Assembly: GCA_910577685.1 (NCBI GenBank)
Contig: CAJTOH010000024.1
Coordinates: 1 to 55,686 of the forward strand
From: an uncultured Dorea sp.
Lineage (GTDB): Bacteria > Bacillota > Clostridia > Lachnospirales > Lachnospiraceae
Length of the DNA: 55,686 nucleotides
Direction: 5' to 3'
The notes below the pieces were generated by a model, which was not told the DNA's origin, searched no databases, and saw only the letters and a list, made by a program, of their open reading frames with translations. A program made the position numbers and the translations under genes. Positions 9,647 to 17,200 of this stretch are shown here, one piece after another. Position 1 is the first letter of the stretch; each line of letters opens with the position of its first letter.

Positions 9647-10236
9647 CCCCTTCCCTCCCTGTATTCCCGAATAATCCTATCTATCTCGTTATAATCCCTT
9701 TCAAATAATTCCTGACTGACCTGCCGCTTCAGCGCATCTTCCGGAACCTTTGCAAGAATCTTCTCTATTACAAAGGATTTACTTTTCTGCCTGTACCGCG
9801 CAAGCCCGTTAATCTCCTGAATATGCACAAGCTCGGGCCGCCAAAGAAGCCCTAACTTCTTCTTCCGGTCTATCTTAGGGTTCTCCTGCGCTTCCCGCAG
9901 CATATAGAAATCCACAAAACCCTCCACCCATTCTACCGTAATAATTCCCCACCATTCAGGAACATGCTCCCTGATATGCAATCCATGGCTCGCTCCGGCA
10001 ACCACGTAATTCCGGTCAAAATATCTGTCATAATCCCGCACCTGCCGTTTTAGACGGGAATAGGTATCCGCATCGCTCTTAATCTCAATTCCGGCAACCG
10101 CGTTCGTCATCACCATTACAATATCCGCCCTTGATCTGCCAATCTGTTTCTCTTCAAGAATACGTATTTTTCCATAGTATTCTTCAAGAAAATCAAACAA
10201 AGGCTCCCGGATATCCTTATCATATAATTTCTCCAT
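9631..10236 (-). CDS. sce7726-like PD-(D/E)XK protein
   Basis: A 201-residue protein. The N-terminal half has a PD-(D/E)XK-like core: RADIVMV supplies the acidic residue, GIEIKSD the E-x-K, followed by a helix LKRQVRDYDRYFD and strand NYVVAG. This layout matches the sce7726/MmcB-like family of predicted nucleases (family knowledge). The C-terminal half is charged and helical (VSQELFERDYNEIDRII). The start codon has only a weak GGGAG 11 bases upstream. First gene of a two-gene unit with the overlapping XRE regulator, and divergent from another XRE gene. Possible role in DNA repair, phage defence or a toxin-like unit; not resolved. Confidence 0.65.
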   Translation of the reverse strand: MEKLYDKDIREPLFDFLEEYYGKIRILEEKQIGRSRADIVMVMTNAVAGIEIKSDADTYSRLKRQVRDYDRYFDRNYVVAGASHGLHIREHVPEWWGIITVEWVEGFVDFYMLREAQENPKIDRKKKLGLLWRPELVHIQEINGLARYRQKSKSFVIEKILAKVPEDALKRQVSQELFERDYNEIDRIIREYREGRGCGIR

Positions 10237-10444
10237 CGCAGCTTAAACTCCCAAACATCCTTCCAACAGGGCAACCCGCAACACCTGCTCCGTTCGATAG
10301 GTATACTTCATTCAATGAGGTATCATAATAATAATTTGTATCATTTTTACAACCTTTTTAAAGATTTTGCCCTGTAAAATCTATACCAGATTAAAAAAAT
10401 GAAACAAAAGATATAATAGTACTATCAGAAAAGAGGAATACAAT
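10237..10444. promoter_or_regulatory. Divergent promoter region between the nuclease-like gene and an XRE gene
   Basis: AT-rich 208-base spacer. GTATCAT occurs twice as a direct repeat (about 10320 and 10338). TATAAT at 10412-10417 precedes the plus-strand XRE gene, but its -35 box is poor. Likely operator region for one or both XRE proteins (inference). Confidence 0.4.
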
Positions 10445-10693
10445 ATGCCAAAGCCAAGAACACCGGACGGTGAGAAGAATCTAATCAGTAAACAACTGAT
10501 CGAACTTAGAAAAAGGCAGGGCTATTCTCAACGGGATCTAGCCCACCAGCTTCAACTAAAAGGTTATGACATAGACAAGAATGTGATAACACGAATTGAG
10601 ACAAACCAGAGATACGTAACAGATATGGAGATAAAAGCTTTTTCGGAAGTCTTCAGCGTCTCCTATGATTATCTGATTGATGGGGACACATAG
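10445..10693 (+). CDS. Small XRE-family regulator
   Basis: An 82-residue protein that is almost entirely one Cro/C1 HTH domain: IELRKRQGYSQRDLAHQLQ, then VITRIETNQRYV and a closing SVSYDYLIDGDT. Ribosome binding site AGAGG is 8 bases before the ATG. Stand-alone regulators like this are common in Clostridia. It is divergent from the sce7726/XRE pair and may regulate it. Confidence 0.8.
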   Translation: MPKPRTPDGEKNLISKQLIELRKRQGYSQRDLAHQLQLKGYDIDKNVITRIETNQRYVTDMEIKAFSEVFSVSYDYLIDGDT

Positions 10694-10732
10694 AAATATC
10701 TGTAAATCTATTACTTCAAAATTAACGTAACT

Positions 10733-10771
10733 CTAGTGTGCTGTCCAAAATGTACCAAGCCAGCACACTAG
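10733..10771. repeat. Perfect 11-bp inverted repeat
   Basis: CTAGTGTGCTG (10733-10743) and CAGCACACTAG (10761-10771) flank a 17-base loop, between two convergent genes. There is no U-run on either side, so it is not a standard terminator; it could stabilise 3' ends or be a dispersed repeat. Confidence 0.6.
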
Positions 10772-10837
10772 GCAAACCGGATCGAAAGCCCGCATATAGG
10801 ATTTCCGGCCGAACGCATCAATCTTTTAAAAAATAAA

Positions 10838-11329
10838 TTACAGCTTAACCTTCACAACATCCACATCCAAATCCCACAGGAACTTATCCAGATCTTTAAA
10901 AGAAAGGAAAACGGTCGCCGTATTCTGAAGCGGATGGATTCCAAGGCTCTTACACCTGCTCAGATCCTTATCAATAAAAAATTCCACCGCATGATCCGTA
11001 TCGTTCATCAACCCGAACGGAGATACGCTTCCCTGCTTTAACCCCAGATATTTTTCCAGACGGTCTTCGGAGGCAAAGCTTAAATTACCGCCGCCAAGCT
11101 GCCTGCCGAGAGCTTTCAGATCCACCTTCTTGCTCTCCTCGCATGTCACCAGAAAATGCCTCTTTCCCTTTGAATCCCGCAAAAACAGATTCTTGCACAG
11201 GGTTCCCTTTTCCGGCAGCCCCAGCCTGTCCATATCCTCCATTGTATGTACCGGCTCATGTTCCACAACCTCATACTTAATCTTCAACTTATCCAACGCG
11301 TCATACACCCGCTGCTTCTGGTCTTCCAT
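10838..11329 (-). CDS. Prolyl-tRNA editing protein (YbaK/ProX family)
   Basis: A 163-residue trans-editing deacylase that would clear Ala or Cys mischarged on tRNA-Pro. Typical family features: CKNLFLRDSKGKRHFLVT with the conserved lysine in the strand, GSVSPFGLMND, and HPLQNTATVF near the C-terminus. Length is normal for the single-domain ProXp-ala/PrdX type. AAAGGAG lies 11 bases before the ATG. It starts 21 bases after the XRE-cupin gene stop and is probably in the same transcript. Confidence 0.88.
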   Translation of the reverse strand: MEDQKQRVYDALDKLKIKYEVVEHEPVHTMEDMDRLGLPEKGTLCKNLFLRDSKGKRHFLVTCEESKKVDLKALGRQLGGGNLSFASEDRLEKYLGLKQGSVSPFGLMNDTDHAVEFFIDKDLSRCKSLGIHPLQNTATVFLSFKDLDKFLWDLDVDVVKVKL

Positions 11330-11350
11330 CTTACCAAATGCTCCTTTCTG

Positions 11351-11902
11351 TTATGGATAATGGACTACAATACACGCAGTCACCATACCCTCTCCCGTAT
11401 TCTTGTATACATAATCGTCAAATGCATTGTATGCGGCAGAATCTCCTGCTTTCAGAACATACTCCCTGTCCTCAAAAATCAGCGTCAGCTCACCCGCATA
11501 TACGGTGATAAACTCCCGGGTTCCATGCATCTGCAGATGCCCCCGCATCGTACCTCCCTCGTCAAACTCCAAGTCAAAGATCTCAAAATCCTGCCCCTCT
11601 CTAAATTCGAAGACAGGATATAATCTGTACCTCCCCTCGTCGCCCACAAGAGGGATGACCTTCGTCTTGCCCGTCTGTGAAAATGGTTTCGGCTTATCGG
11701 CAGTAAAGGCCGTCACCGGAACCTTAAGCCCCAGAGACAGCTTATAGACTGTTGATATAGTAGGATTGACCTCCCCGCGCTCCAGCTGGCTTAACATACT
11801 CTTGCTGATCGAAGTCAGGGACGACACCTGCTCCAGGCTCAACTCCTTACGTTTCCTGATCTCTTTCAGATTACCCGCAATGATTTGATTCAAATGTTCC
11901 AA
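11351..11902 (-). CDS. XRE-cupin transcriptional regulator
   Basis: A 183-residue regulator. The N-terminal HTH (about 10-63) reads IRKRKELSLEQVSSLTSIS and MLSQLERGEVNPTISTVYKL. The C-terminal cupin (about 108-180) includes MRGHLQMHGTREFITVY and ends ACIVVHYP. The start is TTG at 11900-11902, placed 7 bases after AAGGAGG. Such proteins sense a small molecule through the cupin; the ligand cannot be told here. Its own promoter lies at 11946-11974, with a TAGAA-T-rich-TTCTA dyad just downstream that may be an autoregulatory site. Confidence 0.85.
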   Translation of the reverse strand: MEHLNQIIAGNLKEIRKRKELSLEQVSSLTSISKSMLSQLERGEVNPTISTVYKLSLGLKVPVTAFTADKPKPFSQTGKTKVIPLVGDEGRYRLYPVFEFREGQDFEIFDLEFDEGGTMRGHLQMHGTREFITVYAGELTLIFEDREYVLKAGDSAAYNAFDDYVYKNTGEGMVTACIVVHYP

Positions 11903-11945
11903 AGGGATTCCTCCTTAGAAATTCCTGTATATAGAATTTTTTTCT

Positions 11946-11974
11946 ATTATATTGCATGACACACAAAAAGTAAA
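11946..11974 (-). promoter_or_regulatory. Promoter of the XRE-cupin / prolyl-tRNA editing operon
   Basis: Minus strand TTTACT (11969-11974), 17 bp, perfect TATAAT (11946-11951). Confidence 0.6.
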
Positions 11975-11997
11975 GATATATTCTGCAAAAATTCCCC

Positions 11998-12936
11998 TCA
12001 ATCCGGAAGCTGCGCCTCCTCAAAACACCTCCTCACAGCCTCCTCATACCTGTCCGGTTTCTCAGCTTTCTTAATAGACTTTAGCTGCCTGCCGCACCCC
12101 GGAAAGGACTGCCCCAAATAGCACCAGATCTCCTTCATCTTAAACAGGACATTCTTATCCCCCATTCCAAGGCTTTGGTATTCTTCATATAGCCGGTCAT
12201 GGAATCTGCGAAGCGCTTCCCTGCCTGCCGTCCCCTGTCCCTTAATCTCATTCAGAAGCCCTGGATTCGCAATGATTCCTCTACCGATCATCAAAGCGCC
12301 TGCCTCCGGAAATCTATCTTCTATCACCGCGGCGGCCTCCTTAGTGAAGATATCGCCGTTGTAGCACAACGGACAGGCGCATGCCTTTGCCGCTTCCTCA
12401 AACACCTCCTGATTCGGTTTGTTTTTATAGAAATCTTTCTGAACCCTTGGATGAATAATCAGTTCCTCCAGAGGATACTGATTATATATCTCAAGCAGCC
12501 TGCCGAATTCCTCCGGTTCATCCTTCCCGATCCTTGTCTTAATGGATATACGTACTTTAGTCCCGGAAAAAAGCTTATCCAAAAAGCGGTCAAGCCCCTC
12601 CGGATCCGCCAAAAATCCGGATCCTCTTCCTTTTGACACAACAGTTTTCGACGGGCATCCCAGGTTCAGATTAATCTCCTCATAACCGTAACAGATCAGT
12701 TTCTCTTCCGTTTTTAAAAAATCCTCCGCCCGGTTCGTCAATATCTGCGGAACCAGACGCATCCTCTGGTTATTCTCCGGCCAAATCTCAGCCTTCTCCT
12801 TTGCCGAGAATCCCTTCTTTAGATGAGGCGACAAAAACGGGGTGAAATATTTGTCCATAGGTGTAAAGCAGTCATGGTATACCCTTCTGTATATCCTCGT
12901 CGTAATCCCCTCCAACGGGGCAAGATAGTACTGCAT
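11998..12936 (-). CDS. tRNA-dihydrouridine synthase
   Basis: A 312-residue FMN enzyme that reduces uridine to dihydrouridine in tRNA. TIM barrel beginning YLAPLEGITTRIYR; active-site cysteine in NLNLGCPSKTV; FMN/phosphate segments IHPRVQKDFY, CYNGDIFT and LMIGRGIIANPG. The start is the ATG at 12934-12936 with AGGAAGG upstream: an in-frame ATG at 12978 falls inside the -10 box and cannot be used. Stand-alone gene with a consensus promoter. Confidence 0.92.
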   Translation of the reverse strand: MQYYLAPLEGITTRIYRRVYHDCFTPMDKYFTPFLSPHLKKGFSAKEKAEIWPENNQRMRLVPQILTNRAEDFLKTEEKLICYGYEEINLNLGCPSKTVVSKGRGSGFLADPEGLDRFLDKLFSGTKVRISIKTRIGKDEPEEFGRLLEIYNQYPLEELIIHPRVQKDFYKNKPNQEVFEEAAKACACPLCYNGDIFTKEAAAVIEDRFPEAGALMIGRGIIANPGLLNEIKGQGTAGREALRRFHDRLYEEYQSLGMGDKNVLFKMKEIWCYLGQSFPGCGRQLKSIKKAEKPDRYEEAVRRCFEEAQLPD

Positions 12937-12977
12937 CCTTCGTTCCTTCCTTTGTAAATGAACTGCAAACTGAGTCA

Positions 12978-13006
12978 ATTATATTGAGAGCATCCGCAAA
13001 TGTCAA
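12978..13006 (-). promoter_or_regulatory. Consensus sigma-A promoter of the dus gene
   Basis: Minus strand TTGACA (13001-13006), 17-bp spacer, TATAAT (12978-12983): a perfect match in both boxes. Confidence 0.85.
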
Positions 13007-13050
13007 TACACCTCATAAAGATTCTTAAAATCATTTAACAATAATGGGCT

Positions 13051-13218
13051 TTACCGTTCAACTTTGTCTATTTTATCAACCTTCAAAGATACCTCTTCAA
13101 TCTTCACGACGTTCTTCTGATGTTCCCGGTTCTTTTTATCCTTCTCCTTCTGCTGCTCCGCCTTCTTTCTGGCAGCGTAGAGATTGCCCGGAAGAAGGTC
13201 AAGTTTCAATTCCTTCAT
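13051..13218 (-). CDS. Small basic hypothetical protein
   Basis: A 55-residue ORF starting MKELKLDLLPGNLYAARKKA, then a Lys/Glu-rich helix and a short VEEVSLKVDK-like end. Start chosen at ATG 13216-13218 with AAAGGAG upstream. Strongly charged, with no signal peptide or membrane segment. I do not recognise the family. The good ribosome binding site supports translation. Confidence 0.5.
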   Translation of the reverse strand: MKELKLDLLPGNLYAARKKAEQQKEKDKKNREHQKNVVKIEEVSLKVDKIDKVER

Positions 13219-13373
13219 AATTTCATATGCTCCTTTCAGCAAGATTGTTTTTCTTGTTAATAGTATGCATATTCCGGACAAATCTATACCCCCGAAATGC
13301 CTGCCGATGGAAATAATTCCCGCGGCTTCCCCTCCGTAATTCTCTGCTATCCCTGCTTATCATATCCGACACT

Positions 13374-13406
13374 AAAAGCGGCTGCCCGTACCGGACAGCC
13401 GCTTTT
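13374..13406 (-). terminator. Rho-independent terminator of the M60 peptidase operon
   Basis: Symmetrical hairpin AAAAGCGGCTG (13374-13384) / CAGCCGCTTTT (13396-13406) placed 21 bases past the stop of the anchored protein. The T-run works on the minus strand; the A-run on the other side makes it possibly bidirectional. Confidence 0.8.
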
Positions 13407-13427
13407 ACTGCTTAAAATCTTATTCAA

Positions 13428-14243
13428 TTATCTAGTCTTACGTTTCCGGTAAGCAACAGCGGAAATCACTCCCGCACACGCAGCAATAGAAAATACATAA
13501 ATTACAATTGAATTGGTATCTCCTGTCTTAACCCCTTGTACACGGCTGCCGTTTACTTTCCGGTTATTGTCGTACTGATCTTCCGCGGTATTATTGCCTC
13601 CTGAACCGCCCGGGACTCCCGGAACATTCGGTTCATCCGGTTCATCCGGTTTTTCACCGTCTTCTTCCTCACCCGGTTTCGGAGGAATCTCTTCCCCGGG
13701 ATCTACCGGAGGCTCTTCCCATGGATCCTCCGCCTGCCAGGACGTATCCCTGTTCGGGCTTTCAGCTCTTCCAAAGCCCCGGACAACCAGAAGTGAATTC
13801 TCCGCACTGCTAAGCTTTACTCCGTCTTCTTTGTCAAGAACTAAGGCTTCACCGGCGCTGTTCCTCATGGATACTGTTCCAACGCGCAGTGTGTCGTCTT
13901 TAAACAACGCCTTTGTACCTGCGATATAAATATTCAGCGTATTGTTAGAACGGTATTCATATACCTTCGCCTTCTCCGTAACCTCCTTACTAAATTCAAT
14001 CATGCTGCTATAGCCGGTTGATGAATTTTGAGGATCCGGAGTCACATCAAGTTTCAAGCTCACCGCAGCGATCTGCTCGTTCGATGCGTTGGGAATATGC
14101 AAATCTACGGTATATTCCGTCTTACCTTCATTGGGAGTGCAGGTAACGCTGACCTCCTCTGTTTCTGCAGCGAATGTCTGCAGCGGCAGCATTGCGATAA
14201 ATGCGAACACTGCCATTATCTTACCTAATCTAAATTTCTTCAT
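13428..14243 (-). CDS. Cell-surface anchored protein with cohesin-like domain
   Basis: 271 residues. Signal peptide at 1-25 (FAFIAMLPLQTFAAE). Residues 28-165 are a beta-rich domain (YTVDLHIPNA, then IAAVSLKLDVT and DTLRVGTVSM) whose spacing recalls a cohesin. A Pro/Glu/Gly-rich stalk covers 170-225. The C-terminus VKTGDTNS, hydrophobic helix and YRKRKTR tail look like a degenerate sortase signal of the KTGD type. It lies 20 bases behind the dockerin-bearing peptidase gene, so a natural reading is that it docks that enzyme to the wall (inference). The cohesin call rests on pattern only. AAAGGAG precedes the ATG by 6 bases. Confidence 0.65.
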   Translation of the reverse strand: MKKFRLGKIMAVFAFIAMLPLQTFAAETEEVSVTCTPNEGKTEYTVDLHIPNASNEQIAAVSLKLDVTPDPQNSSTGYSSMIEFSKEVTEKAKVYEYRSNNTLNIYIAGTKALFKDDTLRVGTVSMRNSAGEALVLDKEDGVKLSSAENSLLVVRGFGRAESPNRDTSWQAEDPWEEPPVDPGEEIPPKPGEEEDGEKPDEPDEPNVPGVPGGSGGNNTAEDQYDNNRKVNGSRVQGVKTGDTNSIVIYVFSIAACAGVISAVAYRKRKTR

Positions 14244-14263
14244 GTTCTACTCCTTTTATCGCT

Positions 14264-17200
14264 CTAATTCTTCTTGCCACTCAGTGTTATATTCGGAAGC
14301 GTTGCCGGCATTTCCACCGGTATACAGTCGCTGACCAGTCTCTGCCCTTCATTAGTCAAAGCATTGTCTACGCGGTACAGCTCTGCCCTGACTGATTTCA
14401 AGTTTGCATTCTTATCTCCCGGATTAATCCAATAGATCCATGTTCCGTCATAGACGTCCTGAATATTGCCATTCTCCGATACATCCGAGAAGATCACCTG
14501 AGATGATTTCAACTGTCCGTCCGTGTCGGCTCCGCCGACAATGTTGCCGTCCTGATCATACAGAATAACTACATTGTATGCAGAATTACCTTTATATTTT
14601 CCGGTAAATACGATAGATCCAGCCGGAATCACATCCTCAGCCTTATCTCCGTACTTATAGTCCTCAGCCAGCGTGCCGATTGCAGCCGTTTGGTCTCCTT
14701 CCGCTTTGCGGAATTCTATATCGTCGCCGGTCACTCCTAATACATCCAGTTCGGAGATTGCAATCTCGGCGCCTTTCTGGTTCTTAATGGACAATTTAAC
14801 CGCAGAAGTCTGATACAACGCGATATTACTGCTGTCCTTGACTCCGAAGTATACGATGTTGACATTATCCTTACCGAAGGTTCCGCTTGCTGCTTCAATC
14901 CATTCGCCCTTATCGTTACGGACGGAAATGCTGTAATCCTTGATTGCCGTTCCGCTGTTTACCGTGTACTGCAATCCGGAAACCGTAACGGTCTGGTTCA
15001 GTTCCATCACCACTTCCGCATTCACTCCCGCCAGTCCTGTATAGGTCGTATCTGCCTTATTGTCAACAGCCGCCGTAATCGGCGCTTCTGCCTCCGGACC
15101 GCATGGAACGTATTCTTCCTCTTCCTTGTCTCCGTCGGTAATCTTGCTTGTCGCTTCCATGTCTTTGGTGCTGACGCTCCAGAAAGTCTTATCAATATTA
15201 CCCTTGTGGCTGATCTTCACAGGAGCGAGCCGCTTCACTGCCGAACGGTTCAGATGCTGGTCGATGGCCGTTACCTCATAGGTTACTACGCGGTTATTCA
15301 TGGTCGTAATCGTATCCGTATATTCATTTCCTGTGGCAAAACCAACAACTTCCTTCTCCTCGTCTCCATTAGATGTAATGCAGCGCACAATCTCATATCC
15401 AAGGATGTCTGCCTGATTCACTCCGGAAACCAGACTGAACTTCAGATTCACTTTGTTTGCTGCATTCGGATCCACAGCTACGGTAGTACTGTCGCTCAGA
15501 GCCTGAACATTTCCAGCTGCAAACGGGCTTACCGTATTCGCAAGACGTTTTACTCTTGAATCATCGTTTACATAGTAAATTGCCCTCGTCTCCTTCGGGA
15601 AACTGCTTGCATAGCTTATGGTATCCGCATTTGGAGTCATACCCCAGCGCTCGAAGAACTCAAGGATATCCTTCTCCGCCGCCGCACAGGCAAGGCGCAT
15701 CAGATCCTGCTCCTTATCACCGCACAGGGATAGCAGCGCGTCTCCGGGTGTCGGAGCTTTTCCGGGATTTCTGGAATAAGCATCCATTCTTGCAAAGAAC
15801 AGATTCGCTAACTGCTCGTCGTAATTCTCATAGGTCTTAAAATTAAATCCGTTATCATATGCCAGATGTAACTGCCAGTACATACCCAGCTGGGTAAATA
15901 CGTTGGTTGCGCGTCCCTTCGTCCCGGACGTTACTTTTTCATATACTTTTGGATACTGGAAACGTACGGAATCATTCGTATCCTTTGCCTGGGCAAGCAC
16001 TGCAAAGTAGTTGTTCGTAATCTCTGCCACCGCATAAGTGCCCTGGTTAATACAGTGTCCGATCTCATGGGCAATTCCCCATCCAAAATATCCGCCGCTC
16101 TTATATTTACCGTCGTCATGGCTTACGGTCACTCCGCCTATCATACCCGGAGCAGATCCCCACTCGATACCGATATGGTTGCCTGACGCGTACATAAATG
16201 CTCCTGCAAACATTGTCTGGTAACGGATATTCAGATGGTTCGCCGGAACCTTGTCTTTTACATCCGCCGCATTGTTGTTCAGTCCCTTGTGCTGGTAGAA
16301 CAGATACATCATGTTCTCCATAGCTTCCATGGAAGTTACCAGCTTCTTCGCTTTCTCCTGTGTGCTTCCGGTTCCGGCTCCTGCAAGAATCTGCTGTGCC
16401 GGGAGCGATATCATCATCGTATTCAGCATGATATCGGAAGCCCCTAAGATACAGTTCTCTTTTATGTAATCATACCGTACAAGTTTGTTCTCTGAATTCT
16501 TATGTACTTCCTGATGTTTCTTTTCAATCTCAGCTACATAAGTCTCCAATTCTTTAATATATGTTTCTGCCCTGCTCTGACGCTCCGCTGCGCTCGCATC
16601 ATCCATCTTCTGATAGAGATCCAGCATCGGAACCTGCACACCTCCGCTTACGCGTACGGCATACTTGTCATTGACATTGTTGCCCGTATACTGTACGTAC
16701 AGCGCGCCGCCCGCTTCCTTTTGAAGCGTCCACAGCTGCGGAATCGTAATATCATTCTTTCCGACTTTCAGCGTCGCCACAACTCTGAACATGGAAGCTG
16801 CCTCTGAATGGTACTGTGTGCTGACAAGCTGCAGGTTCGTGCTGTCGCCGGTTCTCTTTGTATTATGTCCGACATAAACAGAGATTTCCTCGCCTGCCGC
16901 CGCCGTAACTCCAAGTGGCTGCCATGCGTTCAGGCCTCCGAATCCACGCCCGACGTCCTTCGTGTTGATGGTATTATAAACCTCAACGGTCCTTCCAAGA
17001 TTGCCGTCCTGAAGAATCTCCTTAGCAGTCTGAAGTTCGCGCTCCAGATTCTCCTTATCCGGGTGGTATTCCTTGCTGACCGGATCCACCGTGTTGATTC
17101 TCTTCTCCAGCTCATTAATGGTATCCATGGTCACTTCCGGCTTAAGCTCCGTGTGGAGGTCGTTCGTATAGAGCGCCATGATATCTTCTTCTATGGAATC

